DNA of 64,000 bases, taken from the NCBI GenBank assembly GCA_018268695.1, contig JAFDWD010000008.1, positions 1-64,000 of the forward strand, in the 5' to 3' direction. The notes under the pieces were generated by a model. That model was not told the DNA's origin. It saw nothing but the letters and a program-made list of their open reading frames with translations, and ran no database searches. The stretch comes from Actinomycetota bacterium. Its GTDB lineage: Bacteria > Actinomycetota > Thermoleophilia > Solirubrobacterales > 70-9. Below are positions 20,218 through 31,373 of the stretch, in pieces (the stretch's first letter is position 1; each line of letters starts with the position of its first letter). The translations under genes and the position numbers were made by a program.

Positions 20218-23200
20218 ATGACCAAACGCCGAGAAGACCTCGAATTTCCTGAGTTAGGTATGCCTCCAGTCAACCTAGGCATCGGCATGCAGGACATCAT
20301 CAAGGCGAGCGGCACCAAAATAACTCGCGGTTACTGCAACATGGTCAATACGATGGCTTCGAAGGATGCAGTAAGCATCGGTAGCGGTAACGAGCCCGCG
20401 GGAGCGCAACCGCGGAAAAAGATAAAACGATTAGAAGAATAAGAGGCTCTGAATGGAGGCTGGACCCTGCAGTCAATCAACATCGCCACGAACGAAGTCG
20501 ATATGACTCTCTACAATAAGAGGCTGGATCGACTGCGAAAGACCCATGTACCCCAGTTCTGCAAGCTTATTGGTCCGATGGGCGACCGGTACGTGCACGT
20601 TGATACTGTTTTGTTGAGCGCAAGCATGAAAAACTGGTCGAAGGATTGGATCATCATGTACAGAGAGGGTTATTCAGGTCGTATCCGAGGCACAAAATGG
20701 TCCAACCCGACAACCAGCTCATAGGCCTGCAAGAACCCGCAATATATCTGATGGGCTATCAATAGTTCATCAGGAGGTTTGCTCGGCAACTGAAGGACAC
20801 GCCCAACGACAAGTGGCCAGTAGTGTTCAGGGGCTTCTGTCTAGAAGGTTAATCGGAGATTAAATGGCCCATTGCAATCCTACAGCCACTGAATTTCGAA
20901 GAACTGGAGGCAGTCGAGTATCTGATAGGCGACAACGTCATAGACGATCGGGGAAAGCTGTCTTTCCAATGGACGCCGGTCGATCAGGAAAAGCTAGAAC
21001 AGACCGAAATGGTGGAACAACCAGCAGCATCGCCCGAGCCTGTCTAGCAGAAAGATCGAACCTAGCAAGAACAGCCTGCTTAACCGTTACAGCGGGAATA
21101 GCGGACTGGCTGCTCGACTGAGAAGCTACTGGTGTGGTTCGTGGGTACCAGTCACTACAGCTTTGAAGTTCTCGCAAATAGCAAGCTCCAACACTTCAAC
21201 AGCCTCACCGAAGACAACTGGAATCAGCTGCTGATGGCTACTCACTTCCAGCTGGTGAAGGAGGACATCGGAGAAATGCTGGTGACTGCCAACAAGTACA
21301 ACCGGATGGTTCTGACGGACATTAAGAACGAAGAACGCAGAATGATCATGCATCGATTCGCTAGAAGGGCAAAGGCGCCACCGGGAAGTGAAGCTTACCT
21401 TATCGTGAGGTTCATGCAGGTCAAAGAGCAACGAATGATCCTATTAAAGGGATTGCGTTCGGCTATCCTACTATGGGCACCGAGCTAACAGTTCCAGGTG
21501 AGCTATTCGCTTCCGCAACTCACCAAAGACGAACTACAGATCCTCTATGTTATTGAAAAGATAGATCCGCTCTACCGCGAGCAGGAGATGTGCCGATTGC
21601 TTTTGGCCACCTTTAATCGAGAGAATATCAACGTCAAGGAGAAGCTAAAAGAGTACTTTCCTAGCAAACCCGAAACGCTTCCGTTGAGGTGTCTTGACTG
21701 CCACTACATCCTGGCAGACCTCCCTACAATCCAGTGCTTCTTCTGCGGAGCCTACTGCCACACTCGTTGTCTCAGCAGCGAATCAACTAGCAAACAACAA
21801 ATTACGATCGGAAGTACTGAAGTGTGGTGTTGTGTGGAGTGCTTGCCCTGCAGCGTTTGTTTCTGCCCCATTTCTGATCCAATAGTCTGCAGGCACTGCA
21901 AGACGCGCTTTCATCGAGAGTGCGGGAAGACACGCGATCGGTTGAGCGAGCAGACCTACGAGTGCGAAGACTGTTTGGCGTGCGACATGTGCGACAAAAA
22001 GCTGAAGAACTGCAAAGAAGGAGCCTACATTCTCGTTGAGGAGAAGATCTACTGCGAGGACTGTCACAGCATTACGGGAGAGTACTGCCGAGTCTGCATG
22101 AAGAGTTGGAAGGAGCATAACGCCGAGTGGTTTCAGTGCAACTAGTGTCAGGGATGGGTGCATAAACTCTGCGATGAAGGATTGCTCAGGACCTACGCCA
22201 AGTACTTTTCGCAACCGCAATCCGAGTACCTCTGCCCGAAGTGTCGCAGTATGAAGCGTCGAGGTTACTTAAAGTTCGTGATTGACGTGCTGGCCAAGTT
22301 CGACGAGTACTCGTACTTCATCGATCCAGTCTATGACAGCCTCATCGACTACCTCGACATCATCGAGCACCCGATGTGCTTCAAGAAGATGGAGGAGCGG
22401 TGCATGCACGGCTTCTACGACGTGGATTCACGCCGGCACATCTAAGACGACTTCAACCTCATCGTAAGCAATGCCCTGCGGTACAACATGCCCAAGGACC
22501 TTCCTCACAAGTCCGCTAAGATCATGAAGCTGGTAGGCGATCACGCACTCGACCACTTCGACGAGTATATGCGCCTCGACGAACTGGAGCTCATCGAGGA
22601 CAACAAGATCCATCAGAGGATGCTGGAGCGCGAAATCGAGCTGTTCCGATACATCTACACCCACTACTTGGAGATGTTGCTTAACAAGGGCAACTTCAAA
22701 AGCAAGGTTGTGGTCAGGAATAAGGCCAGTGTGGAACTGCCACCGTTCCTCTACTTCAAGCATAGTGAAATCCTCCGGAAGTTCAAGACCAGCACCATCG
22801 ACCTTGTCTATGCCCGCGAACCACCGACTATCGAACACTTGTTCTCTCTACCCAAGGCCGCGACTGAGAGCCGAAGAATGCCAGCGACTCGCACCATCTG
22901 CTTTTACCACAATTAACCAGACATCATTAGCGTGTGCAACATTTGCTGCGAGGCCTTCTGCTGTGTGGAGAAGTGCTTCCTGCACAGGGTTTGCAGCTCC
23001 TGTAAGGTAGTGGGCTGCCGCTGCTGCTCATGGGGATGCGGATGTCGCGCCGGATACGCTCCCCGCGACCTGGAGCACCCGAACCTGCGGCAGTATCACA
23101 CCGACATTCTCACGCTCACTGAGATGTACACGTACTGCGTGAAGTGCAGCATCAACAACATCCAAACAAGGGAGTGCAAATACTGTTCGAAGCTGTGCAG

Positions 23201-25102
23201 CTACGCGTACATCCAGTGTAGGCGCTGCTCCAAACGCTTTCATAAGAACTGCGGCAAAAAGATCTTCATTGGGCAGTTCTGCTACGAGTGTGAACGCCTT
23301 CCCGAAAACGAAAACAAGCTCAAAGAGCAGATCAAACAAGAAACGCGAAAGCGGCTCTTCAAGATGATCCGGGTGGAGAAGTACGTACCGCACGTGCTCA
23401 AGAACTATCTGGAAGAAGGTATACGTATGGACCCGCATCAAGTGCGACAGCTCATCCTCCAGAATTACGACAGCATAGAAGAGCATCTCGACAGTCTGTA
23501 GTGCTACGAAAACAGCATCTGCCAGATCGAAAAGAGCAAGGTCAAGGAACAAAAGGTTAGGCTTATGAACGAAACCATCAACAAGCATATGCCGGAACTG
23601 CGCTCGCCACTTCGTTTGGAGTAGTCGACGATCGGCAACACTCAGATGCAGTTCACGACTATCGACAAGCAGGGCTACAATTGGTGTAGGAACGAATCGC
23701 AGCATAAGATATGGGAGAAGTATTACCAGACATCTGACTACATTGAGCAGGCCAGCGGTATCGCACAGGGTACTCCCAGCAGCAAGAAGCCCCTCGAAGT
23801 CGCTGACGTTTCATTTGACACCTTCGAACTACCGCAAGCGCAGGCAGACGAACGCGTGCAGATCACGAACTTCACGCACAAGCACACGATGCGCTCACTT
23901 TACGAAAGCACTCCCCTCATTAGGCCCAAACTCACCACAGTCGTGGAGGGACGCAACAATCAAACGTACGACTACAAGGGCAACGAGTCAGCAGCCAGAA
24001 GGATACAGGAAAGCAAAGAGGCCTGCCGCAATCTCTTCTTGACCTTCTACTATGGCATAAAGCAGTATCCGCGCTCAGGCAGCACTTCCCTCATTGAGCT
24101 GAAGGAGCATTCCATTACGATCTACAAGAAGTGGGAGGCTCGGAACGGACTACTTATCAAGCTTTGGAAGGAGAACGGCAAGTGGATGCTCCGCCTCGAC
24201 AAGTAGTAAACGGAGCTCGTAGACTACAACGACTTACGGCAGAAGCTGAGCCGTTTTCGAGCCTTCGACACGATTGAATAGATGGGAGCCTTTCTGGGCT
24301 TCCACATCCGTCAAACGCAGAAATGCGGCGATACCTACATTAAGTTCCTGCAGAACAACCCACTCGACTCGGAAGCATTCATAGACCGCAAGAAGAAAGT
24401 CATGGACTTCTACGACAAGGTGTAGCACAATCACGTCGAACGCAAGGAATTGTTCTTCATGAACAAGAAGAGCCAGAACACAGCATCGCCAGCGAAGAGG
24501 ACTGTCGGACAACCCTATTTGACTTTGGAGGAGCTTATAAGGTAGCTTGACGACCAGCCGATTACGGAAAAGGCAAGCTTCAAACTAACCGATCCCACAC
24601 GATAGATCTTCATAGCACCTTCAACCATTCACAAGCTGGGACTGTTCAGCCGTAGGAATCATCCGAAGAACACAGTCATCATCGAGTACATGGGCGAGAT
24701 ACTGGGAGAGCCCATCGCAGACATCCGTGAGAGTCAGTTTCATTTTGGTTGCTACATGTTCGGCGTGCCGAAAAGACCATAAGAAGCACAGAAATACACG
24801 GAAGATACCGTAGACGAGTACACCCCACATATCCCTGCTAAGCGTGACGTAATCGACGCCACATTCCGAGGCAATCAGGCTCGCTACCTGAACCACTCCT
24901 GCGACGTATCTTTCTGGTTATGCAGCCGAATTGCGCTTCTCGCATCGAGGACGTGAACGGACAGCCTCGAATCCTGATCTACGCTATCCGCGACATCCAC
25001 GCCTTCGAGGAGCTCACGTACGACTATCAGTTCAAGGTGAGCGCAGACTAGAAGATTATATGCACTTGCGGCGCCAAGAACTGCCAGGGCAGGCTCAACT
25101 GA
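20218..25102 (+). CDS. Trithorax/MLL-like histone methyltransferase (PHD-bromo-PHD-SET)
   Basis: Predicted 1614 aa, the largest gene here. Domains in order: N-terminal region without clear family (1-480); a Cys/His cluster of PHD-type fingers (about 485-673, e.g. VWCCVECLPCSVCFCP and WFQCNQCQGWVHKLC); a bromodomain (about 678-782, with YFIDPVYDSLIDYLDII and FNLIVSNALRYN); an extended PHD-like Cys cluster (about 898-1022); and a C-terminal SET domain (about 1457-1614) with EYMGEILGE, RYLNHSCDPNC, EELTYDYQF and post-SET CTCGAKNCQGRLN. The PHD-bromo-PHD-SET order is that of MLL/trithorax H3K4 methyltransferases. Introns: 20 nt at 20658-20677 and 20 nt at 24906-24925, the latter inside NHSCD|PNC. 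More than 15 in-frame TAA/TAG codons. Confidence 0.93.
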
Positions 25103-25125
25103 CTCTCATAGCAGCTTAAATACGG

Positions 25126-25725
25126 TCAGTTCAGCGGGTCCAGCACGAAGTCCAGCAGCGAACGCACGTCCGTCCCCCGGTTGCTTTCAATACGGCGTAG
25201 CTGTTACCGGCTGGACAGAAGTTCGGCCTTGATCTCCTGCAGCCGCAGCTCCTCGCTCTCTATCATAGACTGGTTGTAGTGGGCCGACTAGAACCATCGC
25301 TAGGAAGGCAGCTGCACCTCTTCGCTGTGGTAGTGCCCGCGAGCCTTCCACTCGTGGGTGGAGTCCGACATCTTGCGGTTGGTTTGATTGCGCACGAAGC
25401 TGCCTCCGGGACGCACTTCCATGTTCGGTACCACCTCGTATTCTTCACTCGTGCGATTGGAAGTGGGTCGCGAGCTGTGGTCCGTAATGCGCAGCTTTAT
25501 AGTACCCGACCCGCCACTGCTTTCGCTCCTGGCAAGCAGGTGCTGCAGCTGCTCGTCATTATTGATCAGAACTTCGCTGTTATCGAGTGCTAAGCTGTAG
25601 CCCTTCTCGCTACCGCCCTCGATGAGCTTCATGCAGCGGAAGGGTGCCAGCAGCTGTTCGATGGTGGGGGCACCCTGCAGCCGGATCTTTTTGATGGTTT
25701 GGCCACGCTGCACCTTCACGAACAT
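25126..25725 (-). CDS. PB1-like domain protein
   Basis: Predicted 199 aa. The first 80 residues resemble a PB1/ubiquitin-like fold: MFVKVQRGQTIKKIRL (basic first strand), PTIEQLLAPFRCMKL, YSLALDNSEVLINNDEQL. A Ser/Arg-rich linker follows, and a C-terminal helix (MIESEELRLQEIKAELL) may form a coiled coil. PB1 domains pair with other PB1 domains in signalling scaffolds (family knowledge). No intron; three in-frame TAG/TAA read as Gln near 25302, 25290 and 25213. Converges on the SET-protein gene with a 23-bp gap. Confidence 0.65.
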
Positions 25726-25873
25726 CTAATAGTTATAGACTGCGTTGAAGAAGCTTGGTTTAACTGCCCAATCAATTCCGACCGGACTGCTATTTCCCCT
25801 AGAGCCGCGAGAATCACAGCTTTCCAGCGGTTTCTTGGCCGGTTCCAATAATAAATATAAGTTGGTCGCGTGC

Positions 25874-27487
25874 ATGCAACTCGACCAGTTCCAGTTCTTC
25901 CCCGTGCCCTCACCGCATAATCGCAACAGTCCCAAAGCCCAGGCCAACAATCGCATACCCATGTGGTTGTTCACGGGCGAGTTCAAGCAGGAAGTCAAGG
26001 ACGATATTTTGGCAGGACGGCTGCCCCTGTAGCATCAGGAAGAGGTCTACTTGGTGCGCTATCTTATGGAACTGAGCAAGGAGAAGTCCAACCGTACGGA
26101 AAGGCTGTTGCTCAAGAAGCTTTTGCTGTCGGAAACGGTGTGCACGCACCTGAAGACCATACCTTTCGAACTAGTGCTGCAATATTTGGAACTGGAAGTG
26201 CGGCCTAAAAACCAGCTGATAATACGGGCCGGCGACTTCTACGACAGAGTGTTCATGCTCATTGAAGGCACACTGTAAGTGCTGTCTCCCCTCAACGAAA
26301 GCAGCGCAGTGGATGGCTTCGGGTTGTTCGGAGAAAGGGAAATTTCGCAATCTTCTAAATCAGACGTGACATTGCGTTGCAAGACGGAGTGCTGCTTTCT
26401 CACGATCAGGCGACCCAACTTTTTCGCAGCTGCTCGCAAGTATCGCGCTATTGAACTCAAGGAAATTTAGTCCTTCCTGTAAATGGTACTTTTTTGAGGA
26501 ACTCAGGTGCCTGTCATCGGCTCTTTTGGAGAGGAAGTCCTAAAAAAACTGGCACAATCATGCGAACGGATGGCATTAGGTCCAAAGGAACATTTAGTGA
26601 TGCAGGACAAGCACTCTCAGTATGTATGGATTGTTGCGGAGGGACAGCTAAAGTCCACTTTCATCAACTACTTCGACCAGTAATGCAATCTAGTGCACTT
26701 TGGCCAGTACGAAGTCATTGGGCTTGAGAGCATTCTGAAGCAGCCCTCGCAGATCAACATCTTCACTTACTCTGAGTGCACTATATGCTATCGCATGCTA
26801 ACCTAAAAGCTGCTGAAAGTGCTCAAGTAGTGCACTCCCGTCGGTCAGGAAGAGTCTACCCACTTCAACGAGCTCAAAGAGTTTACAGAGGCCAAACTCA
26901 AGAGCCACAGTGAGATGATCGCCAAGTACAACGGACGCATCGGAATTGTTCGGCTTGCAAGGGCACGTCGTCACGCAAACCACTCGAAGAACTCCGAAGG
27001 AATAAATATTTCGCAGGAGTCCAGCAAGGAAAGCAACAGCGGATAAGATCTCCGGCTCAAGACCAAGTACTTCAGCAAGAATCTTGTGATTCCGACAAAG
27101 GTAACGACCAGCACTGTGCTGGGATCCTTTACGATTAGGTCGAAGAAGGACCCACCGAAGAGCCTGTACAACATCTATCAGTGTCCTGAAGAGCTGACGA
27201 ACTCAACCTAGCCCGTGAACCCACAGTTGACAGCCTACAAGCAGAAGCTCAAGCGCAGCGACGAGAGACTGGACATCATCGACAAGCTGTACCACAAGAA
27301 ACACCAGAGCCGCGAATCCTCTGCGAACCGGTCATTGCAGCTGGCTCCGAAGAGCAAGCGCAAGCAGACGGAGATCCTGATGCGGCGGATCCAGATGAGC
27401 AGCTGCCGGAAGCGCAGGAACAAGCAGATGTGCCTGTTCGATCCGCAGCGCATCGTGGATTTCGCGCGTACGACAACCTTTTCCTGA
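25874..27487 (+). CDS. Cyclic-nucleotide-binding-domain-like protein
   Basis: Predicted 530 aa. One cNMP-binding-like barrel is around 80-200: IPFELVLQYLELEVRPKNQL and DFYDRVFMLIEGTLQVLSPL. A second, weaker one is around 210-300: LVMQDKHSQYVWIVAEGQLK. The Arg of the phosphate cassette is not clear, so ligand binding is uncertain. The C-terminal 180 residues are basic and probably disordered. A 21-nt intron at 26486-26506 (contains TGA in frame) joins SFLQM to VPVIGSFGEEVL. It has the same general design as the gene at 4692-6922, and its stop is 19 bp before the next start. Confidence 0.7.
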
Positions 27488-27506
27488 TAATTTTATCGAT
27501 AATTAT

Positions 27507-29558
27507 ATGCTGGCGAAGCCCAAGGCTGTGAGCGATGCCGCTACGCGGCTACAGCAGACGCGCCACAAGCTCATGAACATCTTCATCTTCTACGCCAGCT
27601 TCGGCGATCGCAATAACTACCGCCTGCTCAAGATCCAGAACTTCCGGCGGATGCTGCTCGACTCCCAAATCTGCCGTTCAGAGGAGCAGGGCAAGCACTA
27701 CGACATCATGTACTACCAGAACAAAAACAAAACCGGGCTCACCTTCGCTGAGTTCGTGGACATGCTGCCCAAGCTGGCCCAAAGTCACTATGCTGGCAGC
27801 AAGCTCACCCGCAAAGAGTTGCTGTTGCGTCTCATGAATGAGCACCTGCTTGTGCTTGAGGAGTACATCATGACCAAGACCGAACTCGCAGAGGACATGC
27901 GCCATCTCCACGAACCATACGAGTCGCGGTCGTTTGAAGTGCTGTTGCGAGTCAAGCCGGTTCTCGAGAAGATATACAGGGAGTACTTTCCCAGCGAAAA
28001 CATACAGGACCGCAGCATCCACGAGAAGTCCTTCCAGTCGCTGTTGGAGTTCTTGCGTGAGTTTGAATTATGTCCTGGGCTCATTACGGGCAGTGTGGCC
28101 TTCCTGGCGTACGAGCACCTCACCAACAGCGAGGCTGAGCACGCCAGTGAGCAGAAGTTCGAGCTGCTCGAGTACACCGCTGCCGGCAAGGAGTTCACTT
28201 TCAAGCGCTTCATTAAGATGCTCATCGCGGTGGCGCTGATCGGCAACAAGAAGATATCACTGGATGAAGAGTCACAACCCAGAAAGGTGGTGCGGCTGCT
28301 CGAGCGTATGGAGATCTCAGCGGGTTTCACCAAAATCGAGCGCAGCATCCAAACTTCACAGCTCTCTCGCACGAGTATGCTCATACCCGAGGAAGTCATC
28401 CTCGACATTGAAGGAGGACGGATCCCCTCTGCCAACTACTTCAGTGCCAAGAAGCAACATCATCAGCGTTTCGCAACAGAAGGCCATCAATCGGAAGAGC
28501 ACCATATCAGTCGTAGTTCCAGTCCTGGTCGGGAGACTTCCGATATGCTGTTCCTTCCGGAGGAAGAGCTGCTCATCAGAAAGTTCCATCGGGAGCTGCG
28601 AGCCAAGTTCGAACTGTACTGTTCCTTCGGCGATACACTCAATACCAACACGCTCAAGTCCATCAAGATCTCGAAGATCCTCAGAGAAATAGGGGTGCTC
28701 AGTGTGTTCAGCCAGGCTCAGCTCGACCTCATAATCTCCAATCTGGCGCGCTTCAGCCAAAGCGGCAAGATTGAGTACCCTCAGTTCCTGAAGCTGCTTT
28801 GCGAGCTCTCGAAGAAGGCCAATATTGATCTCGGCAATCTCATCGAGTGCATCATCGCTCACGAAGGAGCCAATAAGGAGTACGCACGCAAGGTCGAAGA
28901 GCGTATCCAACGCACGAGCATCGGCTAGCAGAACCCACACGTCTACACCCTTCTCAATGAAATCGAGAAGCCTTTGCGCATGTACTACGACTACTATACC
29001 GGTGGGAGGGGCATGAGCTTTAGCCAGTTCTCCAAATTCATGTACGACTTCGAAATCTTCCCCTTTCTGATATCGAAGCCGCGACTGTTCAGCATCTTTA
29101 ACGACGCCGCCATCCAGATGGACAAGGGACAGAAGAAGGACCAGTCCTTCACTCTAAACGTGGTTAGCAGTCCCAAGAACTTCTCTAGTGTAAGCGTCAA
29201 GCCTTCAAGCACCCGGCACAGCGCTGGGATCCTCAATGAAAAGTACATCAACTTCGAACTGTTCAAGGAGTGTCTGGGACTCTGCTCCCACGAAATCCAG
29301 GAGACCAGGCTTGAAGACGTCGAAAGGGTAAGTCTTTGCTTATTGCAGTTGCTGCTGCTCTTGTAGCGCATGAACGACAGCAAGGGCCCGAAGCTCGTGA
29401 CGAAGGCTCTCGGCAACACCCGAAACGCTTACGGCATGAAAACGGACTTCTTGGCTGAAGTGAGGCGCAAGTACAGCTACTTCTACGAAAAGGACCTCTT
29501 CCAGCCGGAGCGGCGAAAGCCAGAGCCAGCTGACTTTGATAGTGTTTTCTTGGGTTGA
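27507..29558 (+). CDS. Ciliate-type FGD-repeat / EF-hand-like protein
   Basis: Predicted 676 aa. Two copies of a motif around FGD are visible: IFIFYASFGDRNNYRLLKIQ (about 25-45) and FELYCSFGDTLNTNTLKSIK (about 370-390), each followed by a helical, EF-hand-like block (FRRMLLDSQI; ISKILREIGV) and a TFAEFVDMLPKLA or EYPQFLKLLCELS segment. Calcium ligands are not canonical. I take this as a repeated EF-hand-like fold typical of ciliary proteins, but the family name is unknown to me. A 21-nt in-frame intron is likely at 29328-29348. TAG at 28926 and near 29364 are Gln. Confidence 0.6.
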
Positions 29559-29579
29559 ACACGGGTAGACTACGCACTA

Positions 29580-30828
29580 TCATGACTGGCGCTCTGCCAG
29601 TATGAGTTGCTTGATGAAGTGGATGACCTCTTAGCGGTTGCCGAACACCACTTCCTTGAGGAGGTTCTCCCTTTCTCCCCGTTGGGTTGAAGCTTTGTCA
29701 TGGTCGCCCGTATGACTCGCTGGCGAAAACGTCACTCGGTGGGTCTATTCTGCTGCTGGTGAATCCATCTTTGAAGTCAATTTTAGATCTAGTTTCTTGA
29801 GAATAGGAGTAAATGATCCTTTCGATGTTTGGCTGAAACGGACGCGTGAACTCGATTTCGCGATGCTCCTCGGCGTGGAGAAGGTCACATTGTGGAGATC
29901 AGTTCTGGGGGTCTTTGCAAGACGCGATTTGCTTGGGGTTCGCATTTTGTTCAACTCAAGATAATGGAGCTTCTAGTGTTTGACGCATTTAGTAGAGGGA
30001 GATTTGTATATCCGCTGGAAGACATCTTCGTCTTTGTGCAGATCTTTGATGGAGCGTGATGCCAGAGCTTTCGTACGATCGCCGAGCTTCGGCTTAAATG
30101 GCGTTATTAATTCTTTGAAATACTTGGTTTTGGCTGCGAGGTGTCCTCCGTGCTTCTTGTCGTAGTCCTTAAAGCGGTCAAGCACGTCCCTCTCGTAGAA
30201 TTCCTTGTTGCGGTTCAGAATCCGATTGGTCTGATCGCCCAGCACTGGCTTGTCTTGTAGTTTTGAGAAGCTCTCTGCCAGCAATTCCATTTTCTTGTTA
30301 GCAATAAACTCACGGTGGTTTTCTTCCCACCGCCTATTCTTTTCCTGAAACTCGCTCACGTTGAAGCGCTTGTCACTGCGGTTGGTCGCGAGTACCTTGT
30401 CCTCTAGTTCGCCCTCCCTTTGGAGCCTTGCATTAAGTACCCGAAACTCCTTCTGATTGATGATGTCCTGCGTGCGCTGAAAGATCGGCTTGCTAGGGTT
30501 TCTGCTTATTATCTCCTTCGATTTCGAGTTGGCCACTTTGAAGTCGCAGTTCTGCATCGATTCCTTCAGCAAGTGCTCCTGCCTCATCTTATTGAGGTGC
30601 TCCTGAGTCTTCTTGTAACGAGCATATATTCTTTTGACTGCCTGCTGGGCGTCGGTCTTTTTGCTCTCCTTCGACGGAGGATTGATGCGTGGTTGCTGCT
30701 GTTCCAATCGCTCCTTCTCTTCTTGGTTTGCGAGCTCCACGATGAGCTCAGACAGCTATGCTAGCACACTGGCTTACAGTCTCAAGCATACGATCCTCTG
30801 CATTTCTGTTATGGGCCAACCTGTACAT
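29580..30828 (-). CDS. Basic coiled-coil protein
   Basis: Predicted 408 aa. It starts MYRLAHNRNAEDRMLET at ATG 30828. A 22-nt intron (30756-30777) leads into a long charged helix (QEEKERLEQQQ..., KRIYARYKKTQEHLNKMRQE) and a region with GDQTNRILNRNKEFYERDV. The C-terminal 140 residues are Ser/Thr/Lys-rich (KSRLAKTPR, SSSRVRFSQTS). The TAG at 29973-29975, read as Gln, fuses what would otherwise look like two genes. Cytoskeletal or ciliary role is only suggested by composition. Confidence 0.68.
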
Positions 30829-30874
30829 TTTATTATTAAGTTCTATTCCGCATCCTATAATCAATAATACCATC

Positions 30875-31325
30875 ATGAAAGCAGTCATCTTCCTGGCTCT
30901 TGTGCTGTGCGCAACCTACGCCTTCCATATCGAGCAGAGCAACAATGTCGGTGACATTACCTGGCCATTCACCAACTGCAACGCCGATGCCATCAACGTG
31001 ACTGCACTGACTCTGACCCAGCAGCCCGCCAAGAACAAGAACGTCACCGCGAAGGTTGTCGGCAAAGCCATCTCGAAGGTTGTCGGCAAGGAAGTCGCAG
31101 TGGGTTTGCTGTTCGGTGCTGGCCCCGTCAACGTGGAGTACGTCCCATGGACCCAGAAGCTGGACGCTGGAGGAGTCGTCAACTTCAACTACGACTTCAA
31201 CATTCCCGATTTCTACCGCACGGTAAGCACGCCAAGTCATGTAGGGCAAGTACACGTACGTCATGTCGTTCACGGATCCCAACGACCAAGTACTCGGATG
31301 CCTGAAGTGGTCCTTCTCCATCTGA
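30875..31325 (+). CDS. Secreted ML-domain (NPC2/MD-2-like) lipid-binding protein
   Basis: Predicted 142 aa. Signal peptide MKAVIFLALVLCATYAF, then an ML-like beta sandwich with Cys in FTNCNADAINVTALTLTQQP and the C-terminal GKYTYVMSFTDPNDQVLGCLKWSFS, which matches the last strands of NPC2-type proteins. Family members carry sterols or other lipids in lysosomes or outside the cell. A 22-nt intron at 31223-31244 precedes GKYTYV. The frame ends in tandem TGA TGA. It is divergent from the previous gene with 46 bp between start codons. Confidence 0.82.
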
Positions 31326-31373
31326 TGAACGCAAACCACCTCATAAATAATCAACAACCGCATCGAAGTGCTT

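Noticed and set aside
25050..25064. 15-nt GT...AG element in the SET gene, like a heterotrich intron
   Set aside because: In frame, and YDYQFKVSADQKIICTC matches post-SET spacing when it is kept.
29580..29975. Separate small gene 3' of the coiled-coil gene
   Set aside because: Same frame as 29973-30740; the TAG between them is Gln, so it is the C-terminus of one protein.
30758..30874. Upstream extension of the ML-domain protein
   Set aside because: The ATG at 30875 gives a perfect signal peptide; upstream codons overlap the divergent gene's first exon.
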